A DNA stretch of 64,000 nt, from NCBI RefSeq assembly GCF_025685655.1, contig NZ_JAGSYG010000004.1, forward strand, positions 496,001 through 560,000. Direction: 5' to 3'. The translations under genes were made by a program, and so were the position numbers. Within the stretch, counting starts at the first letter, position 1; each line of letters begins with the position of its first letter. This document shows, piece after piece, positions 28,101 to 36,209 of the stretch. This DNA is from Acidicapsa ligni (GTDB lineage Bacteria; Acidobacteriota; Terriglobia; Terriglobales; Acidobacteriaceae). Below the pieces are notes generated by a model. The model searched no databases. It saw only the letters and a program-made list of their open reading frames with translations, and was not told the DNA's origin.

Positions 28101-28621
28101 GGCAGCGTTGGCTAAGTACCGGTTCGGCATTGAATGCGATGGTAGGAGATTGGCACTTAGGCGGTGTCACCGTGCTTCAGAGTGGGCCATTCCTCACTCC
28201 ATATCAGGCCACGAGCGACCCTGCGGGAACGAACATCCTCACTACTGTGGGCCAGACTCATGCTGATATCGTGCCTGGTCAATCCCTTTATGCCACGCAC
28301 CGCAACATCAATCAGTGGCTGAATCCCAACGCTTATGCGATACCCGCGGCCAATCGTGGCTACTTCGGTACAGCTTCTGTCGGCAGTGTGGTGGGGCCAG
28401 GCACAGATGTCTTTTCGCTTTCGCTGCGCAAGGATCTGGCGATTGGGGAGCGCGCAAGATTCGAGTTCTCCGCTGAAGCTGCCAACGTATTCAATCACCG
28501 TAACTATGAGCCGCCCAATATGCAGTTGGATTCCGGAGCATTCGGTGCAATCCCTGAATTGCAGACAGCAGAAGGTGCAGGTCCACGCAATCTACAACTC
28601 ACAGGACGTATTACATTCTGA
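25109..28621 (+). CDS. Oar-like TonB-dependent receptor with carboxypeptidase-regulatory domain (1)
   Basis: The 1170-residue outer-membrane protein has a signal peptide ending at 'GVYAQS'. An Ig-like CarboxypepD_reg domain follows ('GTILGTVHDSSGASVPGAKV', residues about 40-120), then a TonB plug ('LVSLPVAIYSRS', 'FSGVADITTISKAGTNKYHGG') and a large barrel ending 'RNLQLTGRITF'. This architecture is the acidobacterial/myxobacterial Oar-type family, usually linked to polymer or peptide uptake. No SusD partner is present. The 20-bp terminator downstream separates it from the convergent CRTAC1 gene. The ligand is unknown. Confidence 0.9.
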   Translation: MRFFLSILRSLSHSPSFRLRLVSLVLLVAVAPGVYAQSTYGTILGTVHDSSGASVPGAKVILLNTGTAAQRVVASDASGNFTFSNIDVGTYSITITAAGFEKYVSPGVSLTARESRRLDPMLQLGAENQTVTVVAQAQNVITTEVSNLAETKVGEELVSLPVAIYSRSTGSTSPISTLTTEAGVQTDDSGNLSVMGTTPALLSVTVDGISSVGVEYSGPINEMFPSFNSIEEIRVSESNNNAEFSGVADITTISKAGTNKYHGGVFENIENTVFNAGDPFTGETPKIVMNDFGGTLGGPMTIPHLYQGKDRTFFFISYEGLRLPRETPIVASVPTLAMRGNGTGFADLTSYLQGQGITNIYQPDGITPVDPSRVPINPISANMLKYLMPAPNYGSADSYVNNFRENFPSPISTNQGDVRLDHTISQKQSVFARFSYKNRQVTSAPDTTCTYSFCQSAGSPLQGAYNIPEIDEGLTFAHNYVFTPKLLNEFRGGFNAQHTSTNQSYSTSQLLQQTGLSVPQPNLDWAEAPQLIINGFMATGGGNPTVQRSQIVQLLDNVTWTKGHHTFKFGGDWKRLTDFDTNVFGNYSSGWYVFDGSSDVGANIGEPYTSFLQGFPDYTEAATINKSEMDGVGYSYAVFAQDDWKVTSNLTLNLGLRWELHPPLKEIQYNTAFFLPDYSGAGTDGSPVTGAVVVPNAKAIGFESNDFINAIAPTPTLTAKQAGLPETLRYTDKHDWGPRLGFAWRPYGNDKTVVRGGWGRFIETPLGFSLVSGWAVSASYVGVFNQDFQADGVTPQLSFSNPFPPQTPGSATGTAGFYYAFPIHYKDPSVQQWNLTVEQDLGHGIGMRLSYTANHGTNLETMVDLNQVPANTTGYYNNESSASSNECITDGGLTVADHRPYPCWSVIQSVENLAESNYNSGTVEVSRHSGKGLTFNASYVFTRDISDAAGATPAGFVSSGGNFLTDRFHPGLDYGNVAYDRRHRFLATYLYDLPFGKGQRWLSTGSALNAMVGDWHLGGVTVLQSGPFLTPYQATSDPAGTNILTTVGQTHADIVPGQSLYATHRNINQWLNPNAYAIPAANRGYFGTASVGSVVGPGTDVFSLSLRKDLAIGERARFEFSAEAANVFNHRNYEPPNMQLDSGAFGAIPELQTAEGAGPRNLQLTGRITF

Positions 28622-28634
28622 TTCAATGGAAGCC

Positions 28635-28678
28635 AAATAGAATGCCCCGAAGATGGATATCTTCGGGGCATTCTATTT
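28635..28678. terminator. Bidirectional terminator with 20-bp perfect stem
   Basis: Arms 28635-28654 and 28659-28678 are perfectly complementary with loop GGAT. A-rich and T-rich ends make it usable from both strands. It sits between the Oar-like receptor (plus) and the CRTAC1 gene (minus). Confidence 0.92.
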
Positions 28679-28716
28679 GCCGATAGCGAATTCATCGCAA
28701 TAGAAAAAGTGCGAAT

Positions 28717-30621
28717 CTATTGCCCGCTGCCTTCAGTCAATGTCACGATGCGGTCAACGCCGGATGTCGTGAACTTCTCCACCTTGCCGCTGGGCCAGTG
28801 AACTTCGATTGCTTCAACAGAGGTTGCGGCACCAAGGCCGAAGTGCGGACGTTGGTCGTTCGATGAAATATAGCTTCCTCCGCTGATTACATCTGCTCGT
28901 TGCCGCACGTTATTCGCAGTCACATACGCTGTGGCGCCGATAGCGTCACGAGGACTTTCAGCCTTTGTCGCAGTCTTGCCACTGCCGATGAGTTTCAACT
29001 CCAGCCAGTGGTTGTGGTCAGGGTTAACATTGCGCAGCAGTACGGGATGATGATCTTCGACGTTGACAACTGCGTCCAGCTTGCCGTCGTTGAAGAGATC
29101 GCCGACAGCCATGCCTCGTGCAGCCATCACGACTGCCAGACCCGTTCCTTCAACTGCAGGCATGGTCTCGAATTTTTTCCCGGCAATGTTGTGAAAAAGC
29201 AGTGGGCGCTGTGCCCATGTTGTTCCCCACGGATGCTGATCTACCTGCGGATAGACGTGGCCATTGACGGCCAGCAGATCCTTCCAGCCATCATTGTCAT
29301 AGTCGATAAATGCATCGCCCCAACCGAGGAAGGGAACTGAGACTTCGGCGATTCCAAGCTGATAACTGATGTCAGTAAAGTTGGCATCGCCCTCATTGTG
29401 ATAGAGCGGCTTATAGTCATCAGAAAAGGTAGTGTTATAGATGTCCAACTGGCCATTGTTTTCGTAGTCACCCACGGCGATGCCCATCGATGCGGTTTCG
29501 CGTCCCGCTTCGTTCAGTGCATAGCCAGAGGCATAACTAACATCTTCAAATGTGCCATCTCCTTTATTCAGGTAAAGATAGTTTGGCGTTGAGTCGTTGC
29601 CGACCAGCAGGTCCGGTTTTCCATCGTTATTAATGTCGACAAAGACGGCGCTCAGCCCGTAGTATCCAGGCTCATCCGCCACTCCGGCTTTGAGGCTAAC
29701 ATCGGTAAACGTGCCGTCTCCATTGTTATGGAAAAGATGGTCTGGCTCGCCTTTCAATCCGTGTGGGCCGCAGTTCACAGGCTCGCCGCGAAAGGAGCAG
29801 AAGGCAAACGAAACACCGTTGGTACCGCCAACAGGCAGATTGTCACGATCGAAATGAACATAGCCTGAGACGAAAAGATCCAGGCGGCCATCCCCGTCAT
29901 AGTCTCCCCAGGTTGCTCCAGCAGACCAGTTGCCAAGAGTAACTCCGGCCTTTTCTGCGACGTCTGTAAAAGTCCCATTGTGGTTGTTGTGATAGAGGCG
30001 GTTCTTGCCATAGTTGGCCACGAAAATATCAGGCCAGCCATCATTGTCGTAATCCGCGATAGCCACTCCAAATCCCCACCGGCCATTCGTCACGCCAGCC
30101 TTTTCTGCGACGTCTGTAAAAGTCCCATCATGATTGTTATGAAACAGCGCAGCGTGGGGCGGTTCTTCCTTGCCATCGAGCGCCTTGAATGTAGAGCCGC
30201 TCACGAAATAGATATCCAGCCATCCATCATTGTCGTAGTCAATCAGGCCTACGCCGGAGCCATTCGTTTCCAGAATAAATTTCTTATCCGTATCGCCCAT
30301 GCGGTGGGTCCAGTGCGTAAGGCCGGCTTTTTCTGAAGCGTCCTCGAAAACGACAGGGCCACTTGAAACGAAGCCGCCAGCGGTGATTGGGCGTTGATGG
30401 CTGTCAAGTTGAATGGGGTGCGGAGAGCCCTCCGTCGATTTGCTGGTGCTCTGTCCTGTTGATCCAGGCGCGCTACTGCCGCCTTGGCAGAGCATGGCGG
30501 AAGGCAATAAGGTGCAGGCCAGAAGACCCAATGCAATGTAAGAACCGGAAGCCGAAAGCATGCCTGCCAGTGTACGGCGGCAGGCTGAGATGGGGATCGA
30601 CCGGAAGGCGGAGATATGCAT
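28717..30621 (-). CDS. CRTAC1-type protein: FG-GAP/VCBS repeats with ASPIC/UnbV C-terminus
   Basis: After a hydrophobic signal, the approximately 634-residue protein carries seven calcium-loop FG-GAP repeats forming a beta-propeller, for example 'DYDNDGWLDIYFVSG', 'DYDNDGWPDIFVANYG', 'DYDGDGRLDLFVSGY' and 'DINNDGKPDLLVGND'. The C-terminal ASPIC/UnbV domain ends in 'VEVHWPSGKVEKF'-like sequence. It is likely an exported adhesion or polysaccharide-binding protein. ATG 30621 has AGGA upstream; a TTG at 30636 would overlap the preceding gene. It is the last gene of the kinase-regulator operon. Confidence 0.88.
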   Translation of the reverse strand: MHISAFRSIPISACRRTLAGMLSASGSYIALGLLACTLLPSAMLCQGGSSAPGSTGQSTSKSTEGSPHPIQLDSHQRPITAGGFVSSGPVVFEDASEKAGLTHWTHRMGDTDKKFILETNGSGVGLIDYDNDGWLDIYFVSGSTFKALDGKEEPPHAALFHNNHDGTFTDVAEKAGVTNGRWGFGVAIADYDNDGWPDIFVANYGKNRLYHNNHNGTFTDVAEKAGVTLGNWSAGATWGDYDGDGRLDLFVSGYVHFDRDNLPVGGTNGVSFAFCSFRGEPVNCGPHGLKGEPDHLFHNNGDGTFTDVSLKAGVADEPGYYGLSAVFVDINNDGKPDLLVGNDSTPNYLYLNKGDGTFEDVSYASGYALNEAGRETASMGIAVGDYENNGQLDIYNTTFSDDYKPLYHNEGDANFTDISYQLGIAEVSVPFLGWGDAFIDYDNDGWKDLLAVNGHVYPQVDQHPWGTTWAQRPLLFHNIAGKKFETMPAVEGTGLAVVMAARGMAVGDLFNDGKLDAVVNVEDHHPVLLRNVNPDHNHWLELKLIGSGKTATKAESPRDAIGATAYVTANNVRQRADVISGGSYISSNDQRPHFGLGAATSVEAIEVHWPSGKVEKFTTSGVDRIVTLTEGSGQ

Positions 30622-30632
30622 GACGTGTCCTA

Positions 30633-31190
30633 TCAATTTTTTGAGCTACTTTCTTCTTGCAATTCGTAGGGAATGCCGAACCGCCCAATCTGGATGAGGG
30701 GTCTCTCGTTCGGTGGCCATATACGGAGTGACTCCACGCGGCTATTGCCTGGGATGCGATGCGCTTCCGCACTGCCTAACAATTTTCCGGTAAGCGCTTC
30801 GTGCAGGTGGAGACTAAGCGCATCCCCATCACGTTGCCATCCGAAAACGTACTCGCCCGGCGATAGATGGATGCTGCCAATGCGCATCGGCGATTGAACG
30901 ACGAGATAGTGCGAATACTTGCCGTCAGCCGAGTAACCGGCGGTGATCAACACTACGCCTGCAATGTAATGTCCCCTGCCATCGGTGATGCCGCTGGCAG
31001 TGCGCATTTCGGTTTCGATATGTTCCTTTTCAACTGGAGCCCGCGCCGGCAGTAGCGCCGCCAGCTCAGCGTCGGTTGCCTGTCGCCAGGTATTCCTTTC
31101 GGCAAATCCCACTGCGGCTATTGCCGCGTTCATAATGAGCAGGGTAATAAACGCTCTCAATATCGCTCTGGAGCTGTGACGCAACTTCAT
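30633..31190 (-). CDS. Exported protein of unknown function in the kinase operon
   Basis: I do not recognise a named family. The 185-residue product starts with a basic N-terminus and hydrophobic stretch ('AFITLLIMNAAIAAVGFA'), so it is exported or membrane anchored. A beta-rich domain follows, with 'YIAGVVLITAGYSADGKYSHYLVVQSP' and 'LSPGEYVFGWQRDGDAL'. It overlaps the response-regulator stop by 4 nt and precedes CRTAC1 by 11 nt, so all are likely co-translated. The context suggests a periplasmic partner of the propeller sensor or of CRTAC1; this is inference only. Confidence 0.75.
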   Translation of the reverse strand: MKLRHSSRAILRAFITLLIMNAAIAAVGFAERNTWRQATDAELAALLPARAPVEKEHIETEMRTASGITDGRGHYIAGVVLITAGYSADGKYSHYLVVQSPMRIGSIHLSPGEYVFGWQRDGDALSLHLHEALTGKLLGSAEAHRIPGNSRVESLRIWPPNERPLIQIGRFGIPYELQEESSSKN

Positions 31191-31837
31191 AAACGAATAT
31201 CTCCCAGCGACTCAAGCTGTACGAGACCACGCTGGATTGCCGCTGTTGCAGCCTGCGTTCGATCGGTAACGCCGAGTTTGCCCAGCAGGCTGTTGATGTG
31301 AGTCTTCACCGTCGCCTCTGAGATATCCAGTTCTACGCCAATCTCCTTGTTACTTTTACCGCGAACAATCTGCTCCAGTACATCCTGTTCACGATGTGTA
31401 AGCTGTTCCGTGCTCATGCGCTCGGCGAGCTTCTGCGCGATCACTGGCGGTATGCACGACTTGCCTGCGTGAACGGATCGAATGGTGGAGATCAGCACTT
31501 CTACAGTCATACCTTTCAGAAGATATGCGCGTGCTCCGGCTTGTAGCGCACGATAGATATCTTCATCTCCATCGAACGTGGTGAGTACGATGAAGCGTGC
31601 GTGTGCATGATTCGCTCGTACGCGCTGGATCACATCAACGCCACTCATCTTCGGCAGGCGAAGATCAATCAGTGTAACGTCCGGATGCTTCGCGTCAAAC
31701 TCCTTCATGGCCTCTATGCCGTCTGCGGCTTCGCCAACGACTTCAACTCCATCGACAACGCTGAGCAATGCTATAAGCCCCTGGCGGACGACGTGATGGT
31801 CTTCCACTACGAGAATACGAATCGGATTACTATTCAC
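31187..31837 (-). CDS. NarL/FixJ-family response regulator
   Basis: This is a 216-residue DNA-binding regulator. The receiver domain carries the phospho-acceptor Asp in 'PDVTLIDLRLPKMSG' with acidic residues in 'ILVVEDHHVV' and the Lys in 'AYLLKGM'. The LuxR-type helix-turn-helix follows: 'LTHREQDVLEQIVRGKSNKEIG' and 'SEATVKTHINSLLGKLGV'. It overlaps the upstream kinase gene by 4 nt, so the pair is cognate with high likelihood. Confidence 0.95.
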   Translation of the reverse strand: MNSNPIRILVVEDHHVVRQGLIALLSVVDGVEVVGEAADGIEAMKEFDAKHPDVTLIDLRLPKMSGVDVIQRVRANHAHARFIVLTTFDGDEDIYRALQAGARAYLLKGMTVEVLISTIRSVHAGKSCIPPVIAQKLAERMSTEQLTHREQDVLEQIVRGKSNKEIGVELDISEATVKTHINSLLGKLGVTDRTQAATAAIQRGLVQLESLGDIRL

Positions 31838-34800
31838 TGCTGCTCCTTTGCCTTACCTGAAACGGCTACATCTGAAACTGACTCTGAAGTTGAGTAAGCG
31901 TCATCGGGCGAAATCGCTGCTGACTGATCCCGGCTTCCCATAACAACCGCGGGAGCGGATACCTCAAGTCGAACGATGGCGCCTTTGCCCGGAGTGCTTA
32001 CGATCTCGATGCGTCCCTGGATCAACTCTGCTCGTTCTTTCATCCCTGTCAATCCATAGTGACCAGGAGTTGAAACAAATCCGCCGTTCTCTTCAAGAAC
32101 CGCGAAGCCCCTGCCATCGTCGGAGATGGACAACATCAGTGATCGTTGATCATAGTCGAGGCGAACGGTCATATGGCTCGCCCTCGCATGCTTTTTCACG
32201 TTATGGATTGCTTCCTGCGCAATGCGCAGGATCTCTTTTTCGTCATCGGGTGCGAGTGCACGATAGGCGCCATGCACTTCCAAGCCTGTCTCCAGTTCAG
32301 TGGATTTTGCTTGTTCAACAAGCCTTCGCAGACGGACAGGCAAAGTCTGTTCGCCAGTGTCGTGAGAACGGAGCGCCCAGATGGATTTGCGTGCGTCGTC
32401 CAGACCCTCGCGAACGTATCCTTGCGTCATATCGAGATGTTTCGCTGCGGCCTCTGTGCGATTATGACGCAGCAGCTCTCCGAGAACCTCTAACTGAACG
32501 GAGATCCCTACATATCCCTGCGCCAGCGTGTCGTGAATCTCGCGTGCGATGCGATTACGTTCAGCCATGACAGCTCTGAATTCCCGCTCTACTCGCCCCA
32601 GCCGCCTTCGGAAGATAAGCCGAAATGCGAGCCACACCAGCACGGCCGCGAACAGAATCAGCAGCGCGATGAACCAGGCTGTCTGATAAAGATGTGGGCG
32701 CAGCTCAAAGGAAAGCGTTGCTTCCGACGCGCCTCCATCGGGAAGGGCTGGGCGAAAATCACCAAAGCCGGCGCGCACACGGAAGCGATAATGCCCTGAC
32801 GGAATATTGGTGTAGTACGCCGTTCGCCGCGTTCCAGCATCTGTCCACTTACGATCAAATCCATCGAGCATATACTGGTAACGAAGTTTCTGCGGAGACG
32901 CAAAACTTAGTCCGGAGTAGTCGAACTGAAATCGAAGATGCCCGGCTGCGATTTTGGTGAAGCTATTTTCGCTTTCCTTCTGATCATGTTCGTTTAGCCC
33001 CGGCACGTCCTGGTCATCGACGGCAAATCGTTCGATGGCCACCGGCGGAATGGGTGGATTGGCGGCGAAGTGCAATGGGTCCGCTATGATAACTCCGCGT
33101 GGCGTAGTGAACCATAGTTGCCCGTCGCGTGCACGACATGCCGTGGGGTGGCTGTTGCTGCTGGTTTCTCGCGTACGGAGTCCGTCTGCGGTGGTAAAGT
33201 TCGTGCTGTTTACACTGCAGTTTCCATGCTGCGCGCAGTCCAGTAGCGATTGTGTATTGGCACGCGTCAGCCCGGAATCAGACGCCAGCCATACATGCTC
33301 GCGGTTGTCCTGCAGCACCGCATGGATAGCTGCTGGAAGCTGACGATTCTTATCGCGAATAGGGTGAAAGCTGCTGCCATCCCATAGATTCAACCCACTT
33401 CCCTGGGTACCGATCCACAGCATCCCATCTGGAGCGACTTCAAGTGCAGTGATCACATTGCTGGAGAGGCCATCGGCCGTAGTGTAGTTACGAAGATGGC
33501 CTTTGTGCAGCCGGGTCAGTCCATTGAGCGTCGCAATCCATAGGTCGCCATCCGCAGTACGAGCCAGTGCGCCCACCAGGTCGCTTCCCAGTCCGTCGGA
33601 CTGAGTAAAGGTCTTGAAATGATTCTCTGTTGGATAGCCCAGTTCGAGGTGTGTCAGCCCGCGCCGCGTACCAATCCACAACGAGTTATCAGGAGCGACC
33701 AACAACGAACGAATGAAGTCATCCGGCAGTCCATCCGCCGATGAAAAGCTGGTGAGAGTTTTTCCCTGAAGGCGATTCAACCCATCCGGAGTACCGACCC
33801 ATAGATCGCCATTTGGAGAAGCAGCCACGGACAAGATCACATTACTGAACAGACCATTGGACGTGGTCAGATTGATCGTATGTCCCCCCGATCCCTTGGG
33901 AGGCAATCGGTTCAACCCACTCTCACGAGTGCCAATCCACAACACGCCATACATATCCTGGACGATGGCCGTCGTTGCGTCGGAGCTTAGTCCTTCACTG
34001 GCACCGATACTGCGAAAGCGCGAGTCGCGAAGGATATGCAGGCCCGCGTTTTCCGTACCCACCCAGATGTCACTCTCCCGATCCTCAAGGAAGGAAACAG
34101 CAGCATTGGATGCCAGAGGATCATTTGCGGGAAGCAACTGAATCTGTCCGTCGACGAACCGAGCCAGCCCATGATTGGTGCCGATCCAAAGACAGCCTTC
34201 ACGATCGGGATAGATAGATTCAATACGCGTGCCGGGGAGCCTGTGACCCGTCGTGAACGGCCCCACAAGGCGATTATTTTGCACGAAGAGGATAGAGCTT
34301 TTACTGGCTACCGCGACACCGCCATTGGATAACCGCGCCAGAAAACTCACCCCGTCCAGGGGCAGCGCAGTCCGTGACAGAAGCATTGCAAGATTGCCCC
34401 TCGACTCCGAAAAAACACCTTCTGGCGTTGCCACCAGCACGTTGCCATTCGTATCTCCTGAGACTATGGATGCGCCACGGGATAACTCGGAATGCTGTGA
34501 GTGTTCTGAGAAGGAGTGCCAAAGTCCCTGGCGCAAAACGGCTGCGCCTACCGAGGTTGCAACCCACAGACCGCCTCGGCTATCCGAGGCTATGGATGTG
34601 ATGGAGCCAGCAGGAAAGCCATTGCCGGATGGGATCGTTTCGAACTGTGCCGATTGATTCCTGTCGTCTATCTTTCCATTGGCTGCCGGATTCGTTTTCG
34701 GTTCTATCCAACGCGCCAGCCCTGATTCTGTCCAAATCCAGACTGTGCCATCCGAGGTTTGGGCCAGTCCTCGAATCGAAGCACTCGGCAATCCCTCGCT

Positions 34801-35478
34801 GTTCGTAAACAGGGTGGGCCGACCGTCTTTCCACCTCACCAGCCCATCCGCTGTGCCGATCCAGAGTGAACCATCTGCGGCGTCGAGCAGGCAGCGAATT
34901 TCGGCGTCAGGAAAGGATGGCGTTGTCGTACGATCCAAAATGCGAAAATTTGTTCCATCAAATCGCGCCAGGCCAAGTTCTGTCCCAACCCATAGAAAAC
35001 CGCTGCGCGATTGCAGTAGAACGGGCACCGTATTTTCCGGCAGACCGTTTTCCATGCTCCATGCCTGCCGGCCAAAGTGAGCTAGTGGAGTTGCAGGTTG
35101 CAGGGCATTCCCTTCCGTCTCGTGAAGCATTCCCATTGCCAGTAGGGAAACCAAGAGCAAGCGGGGTTTGGACAAGCGGAATCGGGACAAGCGCGGCCAT
35201 CGGAGCCTGAACGGTCCTGACTTGTGCAGCGGAGATGCCGATCGACCTGATGCCGCCCAAAGCGAGAAGTGCATACCATGCAATCCAACACGGACTGAGC
35301 CCGATATGCAACTGTTACAGGGGGCGAATCGAGTTGTTTCTGTAGGTATACGAGAAATTATCGAAATCTCCATCCAATGGTGGAGGCAAAACTCGCTCCT
35401 CGGACGCAAGACACGTCTCATTCCCAGTCTTACTCTGGATAAGTCTCTTAACCTTTTAGGCAGCCGCACATTTCGCAT
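31834..35478 (-). CDS. Propeller-type sensor histidine kinase (Reg_prop, Y_Y_Y, HisKA_3)
   Basis: The product is about 1214 residues. After a signal sequence the periplasmic part has around ten to fourteen two-component-propeller repeats ('GFLWVGTELGLARFDG', 'GSLWIGTADGLVRW', repeated). Next come a Y_Y_Y domain ('RYQYMLDGFDRKWTDAG'), one membrane segment ('IALLILFAAVLVWLAF'), a HisKA_3 dimerisation helix with the phospho-His in 'RIAREIHDTLAQGYVG', and an ATPase ('AQEAIHNVKKHA', 'SDDGRGFAV'). Related sensors in Bacteroides detect oligosaccharides. The start is uncertain: ATGs at 35478, 35373 and 35274 all keep the signal segment, and only 35478 has an AAGG upstream. Confidence 0.9.
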   Translation of the reverse strand: MRNVRLPKRLRDLSRVRLGMRRVLRPRSEFCLHHWMEISIISRIPTETTRFAPCNSCISGSVRVGLHGMHFSLWAASGRSASPLHKSGPFRLRWPRLSRFRLSKPRLLLVSLLAMGMLHETEGNALQPATPLAHFGRQAWSMENGLPENTVPVLLQSRSGFLWVGTELGLARFDGTNFRILDRTTTPSFPDAEIRCLLDAADGSLWIGTADGLVRWKDGRPTLFTNSEGLPSASIRGLAQTSDGTVWIWTESGLARWIEPKTNPAANGKIDDRNQSAQFETIPSGNGFPAGSITSIASDSRGGLWVATSVGAAVLRQGLWHSFSEHSQHSELSRGASIVSGDTNGNVLVATPEGVFSESRGNLAMLLSRTALPLDGVSFLARLSNGGVAVASKSSILFVQNNRLVGPFTTGHRLPGTRIESIYPDREGCLWIGTNHGLARFVDGQIQLLPANDPLASNAAVSFLEDRESDIWVGTENAGLHILRDSRFRSIGASEGLSSDATTAIVQDMYGVLWIGTRESGLNRLPPKGSGGHTINLTTSNGLFSNVILSVAASPNGDLWVGTPDGLNRLQGKTLTSFSSADGLPDDFIRSLLVAPDNSLWIGTRRGLTHLELGYPTENHFKTFTQSDGLGSDLVGALARTADGDLWIATLNGLTRLHKGHLRNYTTADGLSSNVITALEVAPDGMLWIGTQGSGLNLWDGSSFHPIRDKNRQLPAAIHAVLQDNREHVWLASDSGLTRANTQSLLDCAQHGNCSVNSTNFTTADGLRTRETSSNSHPTACRARDGQLWFTTPRGVIIADPLHFAANPPIPPVAIERFAVDDQDVPGLNEHDQKESENSFTKIAAGHLRFQFDYSGLSFASPQKLRYQYMLDGFDRKWTDAGTRRTAYYTNIPSGHYRFRVRAGFGDFRPALPDGGASEATLSFELRPHLYQTAWFIALLILFAAVLVWLAFRLIFRRRLGRVEREFRAVMAERNRIAREIHDTLAQGYVGISVQLEVLGELLRHNRTEAAAKHLDMTQGYVREGLDDARKSIWALRSHDTGEQTLPVRLRRLVEQAKSTELETGLEVHGAYRALAPDDEKEILRIAQEAIHNVKKHARASHMTVRLDYDQRSLMLSISDDGRGFAVLEENGGFVSTPGHYGLTGMKERAELIQGRIEIVSTPGKGAIVRLEVSAPAVVMGSRDQSAAISPDDAYSTSESVSDVAVSGKAKEQQ

Positions 35479-35494
35479 GCAGCTGCCTTTTTTC
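35458..35494 (+). terminator. Terminator-like hairpin over the kinase start region
   Basis: AGGCAGC 35458-35464 pairs with GCTGCCT 35482-35488 and is followed by a T-run, forming a plus-strand terminator shape with no recognised plus gene before it. On the minus strand the same stem would contain the AAGG ribosome binding site and hold the ATG of 35478 in the loop, so it may instead limit kinase translation. Confidence 0.5.
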
Positions 35495-35629
35495 TTGCTA
35501 TTTATTACGCTGCCCCTTCGCTGCTTACCTGCTCCGAGCTATCCCTCCTGGGATTGATTTTCAACTCATCCATCTGGCCCAAGACATGCCCTGTTATCTC
35601 TCATATTCTGAACTCGTCTCTTGACATCC

Positions 35630-35664
35630 GGGTAGCGGCCTTGCATGCCGCTACCCTTCTTTTT
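35630..35664 (+). terminator. Strong plus-strand terminator without recognised upstream gene
   Basis: A perfect 10-bp stem (35630-35639 with 35647-35656) has loop CTTGCAT and then TTCTTTTT. Nothing on the plus strand upstream is a recognised gene, since the kinase gene is on the other strand. It may end a small RNA or insulate the CDGSH gene from antisense transcription. Between 35495 and 35629 I see no gene. Confidence 0.75.
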
Positions 35665-35760
35665 GGCAATTTTCCATCGTGGCTGCCCTGGAGCAGCACC
35701 AGACGCTGCATCTTATGCCCTCCCATGTGAGCAAGGTAGACTGGCAATGGAGGAACCACC

Positions 35761-36195
35761 TTGAGCGACACTGCCACACTGACCCCCCTTGTAAATGAAG
35801 CATTCACCGCACCCAATGGGCCACTGATTGCGACCGGAGAAATCCAGGTGGACACAGGTACGGGCACTCTAGAAACCAAGCCCCGGGCATCGCTTTGCCG
35901 TTGCGGCGCTTCTGCTAAAAAGCCATTTTGCGATGGCACACACCGTACCTCGGGGTGGGCAGATGCAGGAGAATCCGTCCCGGCAGAAAACATTGCCGAA
36001 CTCACTGCCACTGGTCCAGTTGTATTCGTTCCGTTGCCCAATGGCCCGCTGCTTGCCAACGGCCCACTCGTGCTGCAGAATGCGCAGAAGCAGATCATTA
36101 ATAAAACGACACAAACAGCACTCTGCCGCTGCGGAGCTTCCGCAAACAAACCCTACTGCGATGGCAGCCATGCTGCAATCGGCTTCCAGGGCTGA
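35761..36195 (+). CDS. Protein with two CDGSH iron-sulfur domains
   Basis: The 144-residue cytoplasmic protein contains two CDGSH-type [2Fe-2S] sites, 'CRCGASAKKPFCDGTH' and 'CRCGASANKPYCDGSH', each with the three-Cys one-His ligand pattern (C-x-C...C-D-G-x-H). Double-CDGSH proteins of this length are known in bacteria and archaea, probably for redox or iron-sulfur homeostasis. The start is TTG at 35761, preceded by GGAGG about 10 nt upstream. The lactonase gene follows 14 bp downstream, so they likely form a transcript. Confidence 0.9.
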   Translation: MSDTATLTPLVNEAFTAPNGPLIATGEIQVDTGTGTLETKPRASLCRCGASAKKPFCDGTHRTSGWADAGESVPAENIAELTATGPVVFVPLPNGPLLANGPLVLQNAQKQIINKTTQTALCRCGASANKPYCDGSHAAIGFQG

Positions 36196-36209
36196 AGCAG
36201 GGAACTGTA

